A stretch of 64,000 bases of DNA, taken from Rubrivirga marina. GTDB lineage: Bacteria; Bacteroidota; Rhodothermia; Rhodothermales; Rubricoccaceae. Each line of letters starts with the position of its first letter. Within the stretch, counting starts at the first letter, position 1. Of this stretch, positions 43,007 through 52,896 are shown piece after piece. The stretch is from assembly GCF_002283365.1 (NCBI RefSeq), contig NZ_MQWD01000005.1, forward strand, positions 106,050-170,049, written 5' to 3'. A program made the translations under genes and the position numbers. The notes beneath the pieces are model-generated. The model saw only the letters and a program-made list of their open reading frames with translations. It had not been told where the DNA came from and ran no database searches.

Positions 43007-43012
43007 CCCCCG

Positions 43013-44290
43013 GTGCCACGTCACCTGCTCCTCCTCTTCCTCGCCCTCTTCCTCGCCATGATCGGATTCGGCCTCACGCTCCCGGTGCTGCCGGCGTTCG
43101 TCGAGCGGCTCGCCCTCGGGCGCGCGGCGACGCCGGGGCGGGTGGCCCTCCACGTGGGCGCGCTCACGAGTGCGTACGCCCTCGCGCAGCTCGTGCTGGC
43201 CCCGCTGTGGGGAGGGTGGTCGGACCGGCACGGGCGGAAGGCGCTCGTCGTGCTCGGCCTCGTCGGGGTCGCCCTCTCGCACGTAGCCTTCGGGCTGGGG
43301 ACCTCGCTCGCGCTACTCTACGGGGCACGCCTGGTCGGTGGCGCGTTCGCGGCGGCCCTGGTCGTGGCGGCCACGGCCGCCGTCGCCGATGCGGTCCCGG
43401 CGGGGGAGCGAGGCCGGGCGATGGCGTGGCTGGGCACGGCCGTCAGCCTCGGCTTCGTGGCCGGGCCCGCCCTCGGCGGCCTCCTGGCGCGGGGCGCCTG
43501 GCACGTCACCCTCACGCTGGGGCACCTCGTCTTCGACGGGTTCTCGGTCCCCTTCTTCGTGGCGGCGGGCCTGACGCTGGCGGTGGTGCCGCTGGTGGGC
43601 CACTCCCTCCCGAACTCGACCCCGAACTCGACGCCGACGGCCGCGTCGGCGCGGGTCGCCCGGCTGCCGGTGCCGTGGTGGCCCCTGGCCCGGCGGCTGG
43701 GTGGCGTGCTCGCGCTCGCGCTCATCAGCATGGCGGCGCTCACGCTCTTCGAGGCCGTCTTCGCGCTCTACGCCGACCGCGAGCTCGGCTTCGGCCTGCG
43801 GGAGATCGGTGTCGCCTTCGCGCTGTGTGGGCTGGTCATGGCCGTGTTCCAGGGCGGGGCCGTCGGGTGGCTGAGCGGACGGGTGGGGGTGCGGGTCCAG
43901 GTCGCGCTGGGCTTCGGCCTGCTCGGCGTGGGGCTGCTCGCGCTCCCGTTCCTGAGCCGGGTGCCGATCGTCCTCGCGGCGGTGAGCGTGCTCGCGCTCG
44001 GCGTCGCGCTCGTCACCCCGAACCTCCTCACCCTCGCCGCCGACCGCAGCGGTCCGCAGGCCGGCGCCGGGCTCGGGCTGCTCAACGCCGCCGTCGGCCT
44101 GGGGCAGATCCTCGGTCCGCTCGTCGGCGGCCTCCTCTTCGCCTGGCAGGCCGACCTGCCCTTCCGGGTCGCCGGGCTGGTCGCGCTCGCCGTTGCGGCC
44201 GGGACCGTGGTCCTGCGCCGCAGACCCCACCTCTCGCCCGTCCTGCCCACGGTGCTCGGTTCGGCAACGCCAGACTCTCCTGATTGCTAG
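43013..44290 (+). CDS. MFS drug/ion transporter, TetA-like
   Basis: A 425-residue major facilitator with 12 TM helices. The first loop carries motif A as GGWSDRHGRKALVVLG, preceded by GFGLTLPVLPAFVERL, as in TetA-type drug/H+ antiporters. The second half repeats it weakly (GGAVGWLSGRVGVRVQ). The GTG start at 43013 is 6 bp after the CDF stop. The substrate is unknown; a xenobiotic or metal-complex exporter is likely. Confidence 0.88.
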   Translation: MPRHLLLLFLALFLAMIGFGLTLPVLPAFVERLALGRAATPGRVALHVGALTSAYALAQLVLAPLWGGWSDRHGRKALVVLGLVGVALSHVAFGLGTSLALLYGARLVGGAFAAALVVAATAAVADAVPAGERGRAMAWLGTAVSLGFVAGPALGGLLARGAWHVTLTLGHLVFDGFSVPFFVAAGLTLAVVPLVGHSLPNSTPNSTPTAASARVARLPVPWWPLARRLGGVLALALISMAALTLFEAVFALYADRELGFGLREIGVAFALCGLVMAVFQGGAVGWLSGRVGVRVQVALGFGLLGVGLLALPFLSRVPIVLAAVSVLALGVALVTPNLLTLAADRSGPQAGAGLGLLNAAVGLGQILGPLVGGLLFAWQADLPFRVAGLVALAVAAGTVVLRRRPHLSPVLPTVLGSATPDSPDC

Positions 44291-44309
44291 CCCCCTCGGA
44301 GGGGACCCC

Positions 44310-45497
44310 ATGTCAGCTCACGTCTCCCCTACCAGCGGGCCGCCCGTCGGCGCACCCTCTGCAGCGACGGACGCTCTGCCCCCGTGCGGAAAGCATCCGG
44401 GGGCCGAGTGCGTGCCCTGGCCGACGGGCGGTACCGACGAGTACACGCTCTTCACCGAGGGGGACGACCTGTACGACGCGATGGTCGCGTCCATCGAGGC
44501 GGCCCGGCGGCGGGTAGACCTGGAGAGCTACATCTTCGCCGCAGACGAGGTGGGGTGGCGCCTCGGGGAAGCCCTCGCGGCGCAGGCGCGCGCCGGCCTG
44601 CAGGTGCGCCTGATGGTGGACGCGGCGGGCTCGATGTTCTCGTTTTCGCGCGAGATCGAGCGCTACCTGCGGCAGCACGGCGTGGCGGTCCGGCGCTTCC
44701 ACCGGTGGAGCTGGCGTCAGCCCCTCCGGTTCTACCGGCGCGACCACCGCAAGCTCCTCGTCGTCGACGGCCACGAGGCCTTCGTGGGCGGGTTCAACAT
44801 CCACCGGGAGAGCTCCCGGTCGGCCTACGGACCGGGACGGTGGCGGGACACGCACGTGAGGCTGGACGGTGCTCTGGCGGAGCGGGCGTCAGCGTTGTTC
44901 GAGGTGGCCTGGAGCGGCAACCATCGTGGGGAACCACTGGCGGGCCGCCCGAGCGGAGACGCGCTTGTCCCCAACCACTCCCGCATCTGTCGGCACCAGG
45001 TGCATTGCCTGTTCACCCGGTTGCTTCAGAGCGCTGACCGCCGTCTTTTCGTGACGACCCCCTACTTCGTGCCTGATCGCGGCACGCAGGGCGAACTCGT
45101 CCAGGCTGCGAAACGCGGTGTGGACGTCCGTCTGCTGCTGCCAGGAAAGAGCGACGTCCCCATCACCCGGTGGGCGGCCCGGGCCGCCTACCGGACGCTG
45201 TTGGCGGCGGGCATCCGGGTCTTCGAGTATCAGCCGCGCATGCTCCACGCCAAGACCGCCGTCGCGGACGGCATGACGGCAACCGTGGGCACGGCCAACC
45301 TCGACTACCGCAGCTTCTTCGTCAACTACGAGATCAACCTCTTCTCTGCCAACCGCGCCCTGTGCACGGCCCTGGAGGAACAGTTCAGGACGGACCTGGG
45401 CGATGCGGTCGAGGTCACCGCCCGTGGCTGGTCGAGGCGCCCGTGGGGCGGGATGGCCGCCGAGGCGGTCGGCTGGACCGCTCGGCGCTGGCTGTGA
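44310..45497 (+). CDS. Phospholipase D-family protein, cardiolipin synthase-like
   Basis: A 395-residue protein with two HKD motifs: HRKLLVVDGHEAFVGGFNI near residue 146 and HAKTAVADGMTATVGTANLD near 314. These match bacterial cardiolipin synthases of the ClsB-like type, which lack N-terminal TM helices. The enzyme would transfer phosphatidyl groups to form cardiolipin. The ATG at 44310 begins MSAHVSPTSGPP; the frame upstream overlaps the MFS gene. The N-terminal 40 residues (LPPCGKHPGAECVPWPTGG) have two Cys with a metal-binding look. Confidence 0.88.
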   Translation: MSAHVSPTSGPPVGAPSAATDALPPCGKHPGAECVPWPTGGTDEYTLFTEGDDLYDAMVASIEAARRRVDLESYIFAADEVGWRLGEALAAQARAGLQVRLMVDAAGSMFSFSREIERYLRQHGVAVRRFHRWSWRQPLRFYRRDHRKLLVVDGHEAFVGGFNIHRESSRSAYGPGRWRDTHVRLDGALAERASALFEVAWSGNHRGEPLAGRPSGDALVPNHSRICRHQVHCLFTRLLQSADRRLFVTTPYFVPDRGTQGELVQAAKRGVDVRLLLPGKSDVPITRWAARAAYRTLLAAGIRVFEYQPRMLHAKTAVADGMTATVGTANLDYRSFFVNYEINLFSANRALCTALEEQFRTDLGDAVEVTARGWSRRPWGGMAAEAVGWTARRWL

Positions 45498-45698
45498 CCG
45501 ACGCCAACCCCCTCTCGACATCGCCATGAGGACACCGCCACATATGCCAGCACGGGACGTGCGCGCCTCGACGCGCCCGTCCGCCACCCGGCCATCGGCT
45601 ACGGGGCCTTCTGGCCCGCCGACGGTGACCGTCTCGTTCGGCGGGCACGCGGCCCGTGTCTCGCCGAGATCACACCCAACCTGAAGCCGCCACGACCC

Positions 45699-45974
45699 AT
45701 GACCGACGAAGCCACCACCCACGCCACGGGGACGGTCGAGTGGTTCGACGCCGAGCGCGGCGTCGGGCTCATCTCGTCCGACGACGGCGCGGCGCCCTGC
45801 GCCGTCCACGCCGGCACGCTCCGCGCCTGCGGCGTCGCCTCGCTGGCGGCCGGGGACCGCGTGCGGTTCCAGGTACGGACTGAGGGGGGCAAACGCACCG
45901 CGACCGACCTGGCCCTGCTCCCCGCTGTGCAGCGGTGGGAGAACGAGGGCGGAGCCGTCAACCCCAGCGCCTGA
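45699..45974 (+). CDS. Cold-shock-domain-like protein
   Basis: A 91-residue small protein with a CSD-like N-terminal two-thirds: TGTVEWFDAERGVGLISSDD resembles the strand pair with RNP1, but the central KGFGFI is changed to RGVGLI and the second motif VFVH to CAVHAG. RNA binding may therefore be altered or lost. The C terminus reads VQRWENEGGAVNPSA. The same frame remains open for about 200 bp upstream without a start codon (protein-like, with RHPAIGYGAFWPADGDRLV), so a larger gene may have been truncated. The rest of 45498-45698 holds no recognised gene. Confidence 0.65.
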   Translation: MTDEATTHATGTVEWFDAERGVGLISSDDGAAPCAVHAGTLRACGVASLAAGDRVRFQVRTEGGKRTATDLALLPAVQRWENEGGAVNPSA

Positions 45975-45990
45975 CATATCCCACGACCCC

Positions 45991-46164
45991 ATGCATGACG
46001 TCCCTTTCGGCCTGGCCATCTGGCTCGGCGGCCTCATCCTCCTCATCGTCGTCGTGCTCTACGTCGTGCCCTGGTGGCGGGCGCGCCGGAAGCGCGCCGC
46101 GTCGCCTCCGTCAGGGCCAACGGACGACCCCGACACCGACGGCCTGCCTCGATCCGGCCCCTGA
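45991..46164 (+). CDS. 57-residue single-TM small protein
   Basis: An ATG at 45991 gives a 57-residue protein. Residues 6-29 are one TM helix (FGLAIWLGGLILLIVVVLYV), followed by a basic stretch WWRARRKRAA and a Pro/Asp tail ending RSGP. It lies between the cold-shock-like gene and lgt, 16 and 48 bp away. The shape (helix, positive inside, polar tail) is protein-like. No family was recognised. Confidence 0.6.
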   Translation: MHDVPFGLAIWLGGLILLIVVVLYVVPWWRARRKRAASPPSGPTDDPDTDGLPRSGP

Positions 46165-46212
46165 CCGCCGTGCCTCCTACGGCCGAAATGACCCGGCCTC
46201 GTCGCTCTCCGC

Positions 46213-47214
46213 ATGTACCCCCGCATCAGCGACCTCTTTCAGTACCTCCTCGGGGTCGACGTCGCCCTCCCGTTCTACTCGTTCGGGCTGATGGTGGCCC
46301 TCGCCATCCTCGCGGCGGCGTGGATGACGCAGCGAGAGCTCGACCGGATGTACGGCCTCGGCCTCGTCGGCTCGGTGCAGGTGCGAGGGAAAGACGCCAA
46401 GGGCAGGCCCCGGACGACGGCGCAGAGCCCCTCCGCGCTCGTCTGGACGATGGCGCTGCTCGCAGCCGGCTTCGGCATCGCCGGGGCCAAGCTGTTCCAC
46501 GTCGTCGACTACTGGGACGAGTTCACCCAGGACCCGGTCGGGATGGTGGTCTCGACGTCGGGGCTGACGTTCTACGGCGGCCTCGTCGTGGCGACGGTCG
46601 CCGTGGCGGCGTACGCCTACCGCAAGGGCCTCCGCGTGCCGCGCCTGGCCGACGCCGCCGCGCCGGGCATGCTGCTGGCGTACGGGATCGGCCGGGTCGG
46701 CTGCTACCTCTCCGGCGACGGCGACTGGGGCGTCTGCTCCAGCCTCGCCGACAAGCCGGGCTGGATCCCGGCCTTCCTCTGGAGCGAGACGTTCCCCCGC
46801 AACATCGTCGGTCCGGGGCGGACGACCATCGACCCCGTCGTCTTCAACGCCCAGTACCGGGGGGCCGAGTGCGCGCTCGCGGCACCGGACGGCGTCTACC
46901 CGACGATGCTCTACGAGCTGGCGATGGCGGCGGCCCTCGCGGGCGCCCTGTGGCTCCTCCGGAAGCACCCGTTCAAGGCCGGCTGGCTGTTCTCGCTCTA
47001 CGCCGTGTTCGCGGGGGCCGAACGGTTCCTCATCGAGGAGATCCGCGTCAACCCCGAGGCCGCGTTCGGCCTCCCGCAGTCGCAGATCATCTCCATCGGG
47101 TTCGTCGTCGCGGGTCTCGTCGGCCTCGCCATCACGACGCGCCGACGGCCACCCCTCGGAGCGCCCGTGTCGCGGCCGGTCCCGGAGGCCGTCTCCACCG
47201 GATCGTCCCTCTGA
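46213..47214 (+). CDS. lgt: Prolipoprotein diacylglyceryl transferase-like
   Basis: A 333-residue membrane enzyme of the Lgt family, which attaches diacylglycerol to the lipobox Cys of prolipoproteins. Motifs are [48 protein letters not shown] and [13 protein letters not shown], in the usual order. It is longer than typical Lgt (about 260-300) because of a cytoplasmic loop [17 protein letters not shown] and a Pro tail. A second Lgt on an accessory replicon could serve the extra lipoproteins encoded here (inference). Confidence 0.82.
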   Translation: MYPRISDLFQYLLGVDVALPFYSFGLMVALAILAAAWMTQRELDRMYGLGLVGSVQVRGKDAKGRPRTTAQSPSALVWTMALLAAGFGIAGAKLFHVVDYWDEFTQDPVGMVVSTSGLTFYGGLVVATVAVAAYAYRKGLRVPRLADAAAPGMLLAYGIGRVGCYLSGDGDWGVCSSLADKPGWIPAFLWSETFPRNIVGPGRTTIDPVVFNAQYRGAECALAAPDGVYPTMLYELAMAAALAGALWLLRKHPFKAGWLFSLYAVFAGAERFLIEEIRVNPEAAFGLPQSQIISIGFVVAGLVGLAITTRRRPPLGAPVSRPVPEAVSTGSSL

Positions 47215-47251
47215 CGCCCTTCTCACACCACGCCCTCGCCTCCCCACCGCC

Positions 47252-49660
47252 ATGACCATCGACGGCCAGACAGACCCGCTTCCCCTGACAGACGAGGCCC
47301 TCGCCCGCCTCGACGCCTACTGGCGCGCGGCCAACTACCTCTCGGTCGGCCAGATCTACCTCCTCGACAACCCGCTCCTCCGCGAGCCCCTCACGCTGGA
47401 GCACGTCAAGCCGCGCCTGCTCGGCCACTGGGGCACCACGCCCGGGCTCAACTTCGTCTACGTCCACCTCAACCGGCTCGTCCGGGAGCGCGACCTGAGC
47501 GTGCTCTACGTCACCGGGCCGGGGCACGGCGGCCCCGGGATCGTCGCCAACACGTACCTCGAAGGGAGCTACACCGAGCACTACCCGGACATCACGCAGG
47601 ACGCCGAGGGGATGCGGAAGCTGTTCCGCCAGTTCTCGTTTCCCGGCGGCATCCCGAGCCACACCTCGCCCGAGACGCCCGGCTCGATCAACGAGGGCGG
47701 CGAGCTCGGCTACGCCCTCGCCCACGCCTACGGGGCCGTCTTCGACAACCCGGACCTCGTCGCGTGCTGCGTCGTCGGCGACGGCGAGGCCGAGACGGGG
47801 ACGCTCGCGGCGAGCTGGCACTCGAACAAGTTCCTCAACCCCGCCCGCGACGGGGCCGTCCTCCCCGTCCTCCACCTCAACGGCTACAAGATCGCCAACC
47901 CGACCGTGCTGGCGAGGATGCCGCGCGAGGAGCTCGAGAGCCTGTTCGTCGGCTACGGCTACGCCCCCGTCTTCGTCGAGGGCGACGAGCCGGAGGCGAT
48001 GCACCAGCGGATGGCGGCGGCGCTCGACGACGCCGTCTCCGAGATCCAGCGCATCCAGCGGGACGCCCGCGAGGACGGCGTCACGGAGCGCCCGCGCTGG
48101 CCCCTCGTCGTGCTCCGCTCGCCGAAGGGGTGGACCGGCCCGGAGGTGGTGGACGGCGTCCAGGTCGAGGGCACGTTCCGCTCGCACCAGGTCCCGCTGG
48201 CGGGGCTCGCCGACGACCCCGAGCACCTGGCCGCCCTGGAGGCGTGGATGCGGAGCTACCGGCCCGAGGAGCTCTTCGACGAGTCGGGCCGCCTCGTCCC
48301 CGAGGTGGCCCGACTCGCGCCCGAGGGCGAGCGGCGCATGGGCTCGAACCCCCACGCCAACGGGGGCCTCCTCCTGAAGGACCTCCGGATGCCCGACTGG
48401 CGCGACTACGCCGTCGAGGTCCCCGCGCCCGGCGCGGTCACGGCCGAGGCGACGCGCGTGATGGGCCGGCTCCTCCGCGACGTGATGGCGATGAACCCCG
48501 AGACCTTCCGCGTGGTCGGCCCGGACGAGACGGCCTCGAACCGGCTCTCGGCCCTCTTCGAGGTGACGGACCGTGCCTGGATGGAGCCCGCCCTCGAGAC
48601 CGACGCCCACCTCGCGCCGGACGGCCGCGTGATGGAGGTCCTGAGCGAGCAGCTCTGCCAGGGCTGGCTCGAGGGCTACCTCCTCACCGGGCGCCACGGC
48701 CTCTTCTCCTGCTACGAGGCCTTCATCCACATCGTCGACTCGATGTTCAACCAGCACGCGAAGTGGCTCGACGTGACCCGCGACATCCCGTGGCGGCGGC
48801 CCCTCGCCTCGCTCAACTACCTCCTCACCTCGCACGTCTGGCGCCAGGACCACAACGGGTTCAGCCACCAGGACCCCGGCTTCATCGACTTCGTGGTCAA
48901 CAAGAAGGCCGAGGTCGTCCGGGTCTACCTCCCGCCCGACGCCAACACGCTCCTCTCGGTCACCGACCACTGCCTCCGGAGCCGCCACTACGTCAACGTG
49001 ATCGTGGCCGGCAAGCAGCCCGAGCCCCAGTACCTCGACCTCGACGCGGCCATCACGCACACGGCCGCCGGGATCGGGATCTGGGAGTGGGCCGGCAACG
49101 ACCAGCACGCCGAGCCGGACGTGGTGATGGCCTGCGCCGGCGACGTCCCGACGCTGGAGACGCTCGCCGCCGTGGACCTCCTCCGCCAGCACCTCCCGGA
49201 GCTCAAGGTCCGCGTCGTCAACGTCGTGGACCTCATGCGGCTCCAGCCCGAGCGCACGCACCCGCACGGGCTCTCCGACCGCGCCTTCGACGCGCTCTTC
49301 ACGACGGACAAGCCGGTCATCTTCGCCTACCACGGCTACCCGTGGCTCATCCACCGGCTCACCTACAGCCGGACGAACCACGCCAACTTCCACGTCCGCG
49401 GGTTCGTCGAGGAGGGCTCCACCACGACCCCGTTCGACATGGTGGTCCGCAACGGGCTCGACCGCTTCCACCTCGTGATGGACGTGGCCGAGCGGGTGCC
49501 GACGGTCGGGCCGCACGGCCCCCACGTGCACCAGACGATGCGCGACCGGCTCGTCGAGCACCGGGAGTACATCACCCGGCACGGGCAGGACATGCCGGAG
49601 GTCCGCGACTGGGTCTGGCCGCACGAGCCCGCCTCGCCGTCGGGCGTCCAGGGAGCCTGA
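47252..49660 (+). CDS. xfp: Phosphoketolase
   Basis: An 802-residue thiamine-diphosphate enzyme that splits xylulose 5-phosphate and/or fructose 6-phosphate into acetyl phosphate and an aldose phosphate. Motifs visible are [59 protein letters not shown], and TPP/Mg GDGEAETG; the C-terminal domain has [16 protein letters not shown] and [13 protein letters not shown]. Length is normal. It is the first of four metabolic genes (phosphoketolase, UbiB kinase, GAPDH, ferredoxin) in a row. Confidence 0.96.
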   Translation: MTIDGQTDPLPLTDEALARLDAYWRAANYLSVGQIYLLDNPLLREPLTLEHVKPRLLGHWGTTPGLNFVYVHLNRLVRERDLSVLYVTGPGHGGPGIVANTYLEGSYTEHYPDITQDAEGMRKLFRQFSFPGGIPSHTSPETPGSINEGGELGYALAHAYGAVFDNPDLVACCVVGDGEAETGTLAASWHSNKFLNPARDGAVLPVLHLNGYKIANPTVLARMPREELESLFVGYGYAPVFVEGDEPEAMHQRMAAALDDAVSEIQRIQRDAREDGVTERPRWPLVVLRSPKGWTGPEVVDGVQVEGTFRSHQVPLAGLADDPEHLAALEAWMRSYRPEELFDESGRLVPEVARLAPEGERRMGSNPHANGGLLLKDLRMPDWRDYAVEVPAPGAVTAEATRVMGRLLRDVMAMNPETFRVVGPDETASNRLSALFEVTDRAWMEPALETDAHLAPDGRVMEVLSEQLCQGWLEGYLLTGRHGLFSCYEAFIHIVDSMFNQHAKWLDVTRDIPWRRPLASLNYLLTSHVWRQDHNGFSHQDPGFIDFVVNKKAEVVRVYLPPDANTLLSVTDHCLRSRHYVNVIVAGKQPEPQYLDLDAAITHTAAGIGIWEWAGNDQHAEPDVVMACAGDVPTLETLAAVDLLRQHLPELKVRVVNVVDLMRLQPERTHPHGLSDRAFDALFTTDKPVIFAYHGYPWLIHRLTYSRTNHANFHVRGFVEEGSTTTPFDMVVRNGLDRFHLVMDVAERVPTVGPHGPHVHQTMRDRLVEHREYITRHGQDMPEVRDWVWPHEPASPSGVQGA

Positions 49661-49663
49661 GCC

Positions 49664-51337
49664 GTGGCAACGGCCATCGCCCCTGCGTACCCGCCGTCGC
49701 GGCAGAAGCGCCTCCGCCAGGTCGCCCGCGCCCTCGCCCGGCACGGCCTGGGCTGGCTCGTGCTCGACCTCGGTCTCGGCCGCCTCGTCCCGTTCCACCG
49801 CGGGGTCCTCCGGCACGCCGCGCAGGAGGACCCGTACACCAAGCCCGAGCACCTCCGCCTCGCGCTCGAAGACCTCGGCGTCACGGCCGTCAAGCTGGGG
49901 CAGGTGCTCAGCACGCGCCCCGACCTCGTCCCGGCGGACCTCGCGGCGGAGCTGGCCCGGCTCCAGGACCGCGTGCCGCCCGTGCCCTTCGAGGCCGTCC
50001 GCGCCGTCGTCGAAGCGGAGCTGGGGCAGCCGCTCGAGGCGCTCTTCGCGGCGTTCGACCCCGAACCGCTCGCGGCGGCCTCTATCGGGCAGGTCCACGC
50101 GGCGACGCTCCCCGACGGCACGGCCGTCGTGGTGAAGGTGCGGCGGCCCGGCGTCGAGGCCCAGGCCGAGGCCGACCTCGCCCTCCTCGACGCCCTCGCC
50201 CGTACCGCCGCTGCGCGCACGTCGTGGGGACAGGACTACGACATCGTGGGGTGGGTGAGGGAGTTCGCCTTCACCCTCCGCGACGAGCTCGACTACGCCG
50301 CCGAGGCCCGGCACGCCGAGCAGGTCCGACGCGACTTCGCCGACGAGCCGGCGCTCCACGTCCCGGCGGTGTTCCCCGAGCGCTCCGCCCGGCGCGTGCT
50401 CACGATGGAGCGGCTCGACGGGGTCAAGGTGGACGACGCGGCGGCCCTCGCCGCCGCCGGCGTGGACCGCCAGGAGCTCGCGCGCACGGCCACCCGCGTC
50501 ATGCTCCGGATGGTGCTGCGCAACGGGTTCTACCACGCCGACCCCCATCCGGGCAACGTGCTAGTTCTGCCCGGCGGCCGGATCGGGCTGCTCGACTTCG
50601 GGATGGTCGGCGCGCTCGACGCAGCCACGCGCCAGGCCCTCCTCCGCATCGTCCTCGCCCTGGCCGCCGAGGACACCGACCGCCTCGTCGACGAGCTGAC
50701 GGCGCTCGGCGTGACCGGCGAGGCGGTCGCGCGCGGTCCGCTCAAGCAGGACCTCGAGCGGCTCCGCCGCCGCTACGCCACGCGCCCGCTCAAGGAGATC
50801 GCCGCCGCCGAGGCCTTCCAGGACATCATGGACGTGGCCCGCCGCCACCGCCTCCGCCTGCCGGCCGAGCTGGTCCAGCTGGCGAAGGTGACGGCGATGG
50901 CCGAGGGGACCGCCCTCCAACTCGACCCCGACTTCGAGATCCTCGCCTTCTCGCTCCCCTACGTCCGGCGGTTCTGGCTCCGCACGCTCTCGCCGCGCGC
51001 ACAGGCCCGGCGCCTGAGCGGGTCGCTCGCCGACCTCGCCGACCTCGGAGAGGCGCTCCCACGCCAGCTCCGCCGCCTGACCCACCGGCTCGAACAGGGC
51101 GCGCTGCCGCTCACTGTTGCCGCCGACCCCTCTCCGGAGACGCTGCAGCGGATCGACCGGGCGGCCAACCGCGTCGCCGTCAGCGTGCTCACGGCCGCCT
51201 TCGTCGTCGGGGGCAGCCTGCTCGCCCTCGCTTACCACCCGACGGGGGGCCACCCGGCCCTCGTGGCCGTCGCGGTCCTCGCCGTCCTTTTCGTCCTCGG
51301 CCTCGTCGCGGCGCTCTGGCGTCGCGGCCGGCTGTGA
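49664..51337 (+). CDS. UbiB/ABC1-family atypical kinase
   Basis: A 557-residue member of the ABC1/UbiB/ADCK family, which binds ATP and supports quinone or lipid metabolism at membranes. The diagnostic KxGQ motif is TAVKLGQVLSTRPDLVPADL near residue 70; AVVVKVRRPGVEAQAEADL carries the Ala-to-Lys nucleotide-loop features, and HADPHPGNVLVLPGGRIG with LLDFGMVG gives the HxDxHPGN and DFG elements. Two C-terminal TM helices follow (VLTAAFVVGGSLLALAY, VAVLAVLFVLGLVAALW). The start is a GTG 3 bp after the phosphoketolase stop. Confidence 0.92.
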   Translation: MATAIAPAYPPSRQKRLRQVARALARHGLGWLVLDLGLGRLVPFHRGVLRHAAQEDPYTKPEHLRLALEDLGVTAVKLGQVLSTRPDLVPADLAAELARLQDRVPPVPFEAVRAVVEAELGQPLEALFAAFDPEPLAAASIGQVHAATLPDGTAVVVKVRRPGVEAQAEADLALLDALARTAAARTSWGQDYDIVGWVREFAFTLRDELDYAAEARHAEQVRRDFADEPALHVPAVFPERSARRVLTMERLDGVKVDDAAALAAAGVDRQELARTATRVMLRMVLRNGFYHADPHPGNVLVLPGGRIGLLDFGMVGALDAATRQALLRIVLALAAEDTDRLVDELTALGVTGEAVARGPLKQDLERLRRRYATRPLKEIAAAEAFQDIMDVARRHRLRLPAELVQLAKVTAMAEGTALQLDPDFEILAFSLPYVRRFWLRTLSPRAQARRLSGSLADLADLGEALPRQLRRLTHRLEQGALPLTVAADPSPETLQRIDRAANRVAVSVLTAAFVVGGSLLALAYHPTGGHPALVAVAVLAVLFVLGLVAALWRRGRL

Positions 51338-51379
51338 CGCTCGTTCCCTCTCATAAACCCATCCACTGGAGACCCCATC

Positions 51380-52438
51380 ATGACCCACACTGAAAACACC
51401 CGCGTCGCCGTCAACGGCTACGGCGTCATCGGCAAGCGCGTCGCCGCCGCCGTGGCGGCGCAGGACGACATGACCCTCGCCGGCGTCGCCGACGTGGCGA
51501 CGGACTGGCGCGTGGCCGTGGCCCGCGCGAAGGGCTACCCGCTCTTCGGGGCGACGCTCGAGCACGTCCGCGCCATGACCGAGGCCGGTCTCGACCCGGC
51601 CGGCTCCCTCGACGACCTCCTCGGCGCCGCCGACGTCGTCGTGGACTGCACGCCGAAAAAGGTGGCCGCCGGCAACGTCGAGCGCTACCGCGAGCGCGGG
51701 ATCAAGTTCATCGTGCAGGGCGGCGAGAAGCACGCCGTCACCGGGCACTCGTTCACCGCCGAGAACAACTACGACACCGCGCTCGGCCGCCAGAGCACGC
51801 GCGTCGTCTCGTGCAACACGACCTCGACGGTACGGACGCTCTCCGCGCTCAAACAGGCCGGGCTGTTGAAGAAGGCTCGCGGCGTGCTCATCCGTCGCGC
51901 CACCGACCCGTGGGAGAGCCACCTCGGCGGCATCATGAACACTCTCGTCCCCGAGGCCGACATCCCCAGCCACCAGGGGCCGGACGCGCAGACCGTGGAC
52001 CCCGAGCTCGACGTGGTGACGATGGCCGTGAAGGCGCCCGAAACCCTCAGCCACCTCCACTACTGGACGGTCCAGCTCACGCGCGAGGCCTCGAAGGACG
52101 AGGTGCTGGGTGCCCTCCGCGCCTCGTCTCGCATCGCGTTCATCCGCATGGCCGACGGCCTCGTCGCGCTCAACTCGGTGAAGGAGCTCATGGCCGACCT
52201 CGGCCGCCCGCACGACAACCTCTACGAGGTCGCCGTCTGGGAGGACATGCTGACGGTGCAGGGCGACGAGGCGTTCTACGCCTACATGGTCGACAACCAG
52301 GCCATCGTCATCCCCGAGACTATCGACGCCATCCGGGCGCTGACGGAGATCGAGGCGGACGGGGCCACGTCCATCGAGAAGACCAACGAGGCCCTCGGCA
52401 TCACCGGGCGGCTGGTGCCCGAACCGGTCGCCGCGTAG
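51380..52438 (+). CDS. Archaeal-type (type II) glyceraldehyde-3-phosphate dehydrogenase
   Basis: A 352-residue dehydrogenase of the archaeal GAPDH family rather than the bacterial GapA type. It has RVAVNGYGVIGKRVAAAVAA at the N terminus, DWRVAVARAKGYPLFG, CTPKKVAAGN, KFIVQGGEKH and the catalytic Cys in VSCNTTSTVRTL. The archaeal form oxidises glyceraldehyde 3-phosphate with inorganic phosphate and NAD(P). Such a gene in a bacterium points to horizontal transfer. It lies 42 bp after the UbiB kinase. Confidence 0.94.
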   Translation: MTHTENTRVAVNGYGVIGKRVAAAVAAQDDMTLAGVADVATDWRVAVARAKGYPLFGATLEHVRAMTEAGLDPAGSLDDLLGAADVVVDCTPKKVAAGNVERYRERGIKFIVQGGEKHAVTGHSFTAENNYDTALGRQSTRVVSCNTTSTVRTLSALKQAGLLKKARGVLIRRATDPWESHLGGIMNTLVPEADIPSHQGPDAQTVDPELDVVTMAVKAPETLSHLHYWTVQLTREASKDEVLGALRASSRIAFIRMADGLVALNSVKELMADLGRPHDNLYEVAVWEDMLTVQGDEAFYAYMVDNQAIVIPETIDAIRALTEIEADGATSIEKTNEALGITGRLVPEPVAA

Positions 52439-52497
52439 TCGCTGTCAGGGGCGCGGCGGCCGCGCCCTGTTCGTTCTCTCAACTCGCTCGAAGACCT

Positions 52498-52860
52498 ATG
52501 GCCTACGTCGTCGCCGAGCCCTGCGTGGGCTGCACGTTCACCGACTGCGTCGAGGTCTGCCCCGTCGACTGCTTCTACGTCGGGCCGAACTTCATCGCCA
52601 TCCACCCCGACGAGTGCATCGACTGCAACGCCTGCGTCCCGGTCTGCCCCGTCGAGGCCATCTACCCGGAGGACGAGCTGCCCGAGAAGTGGGCGCACTA
52701 CGCCGAGTGGAACGCGTACCTCGCGCCCCGCTGGCAGGCCCTCGGCCACAACCTCGTCGAGAAGCGGCCCGGGTCGCCCCCCGCGACGGACCTCTCATGC
52801 GCCGACCGCCCCCGCTCGGAAGCCGACATCCTCACGTGGGAGGGGGACCCCGGCGCCTGA
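52498..52860 (+). CDS. 7Fe-8S-type ferredoxin
   Basis: A 120-residue ferredoxin. The first motif CVGCTFTDCVEVCPVDCF and the second CIDCNACVPVCPVEAIYP are those of FdxA-type ferredoxins that hold one [3Fe-4S] and one [4Fe-4S] cluster. Residues 60-120 form the usual C-terminal extension with an extra Cys. The ATG at 52498 begins MAYVVAEPC; the frame upstream is a shadow of the GAPDH gene. It ends before a strong hairpin. It may serve the oxidoreductases of the island. Confidence 0.92.
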   Translation: MAYVVAEPCVGCTFTDCVEVCPVDCFYVGPNFIAIHPDECIDCNACVPVCPVEAIYPEDELPEKWAHYAEWNAYLAPRWQALGHNLVEKRPGSPPATDLSCADRPRSEADILTWEGDPGA

Positions 52861-52896
52861 CGCGACGCCGTCTGGCAACGTAGCCTGACCCGCCCT

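Noticed and set aside
45670..45690. AACCTGA at about 45678 as a ninth operator copy
   Set aside because: Only one arm matches; the T-rich spacer and the second arm are missing.
47132..50548. A 1138-codon minus-strand open frame across phosphoketolase and UbiB genes
   Set aside because: Shadow of two complete enzymes; the sequence is low-complexity Glu/Val/Arg with no family resemblance.
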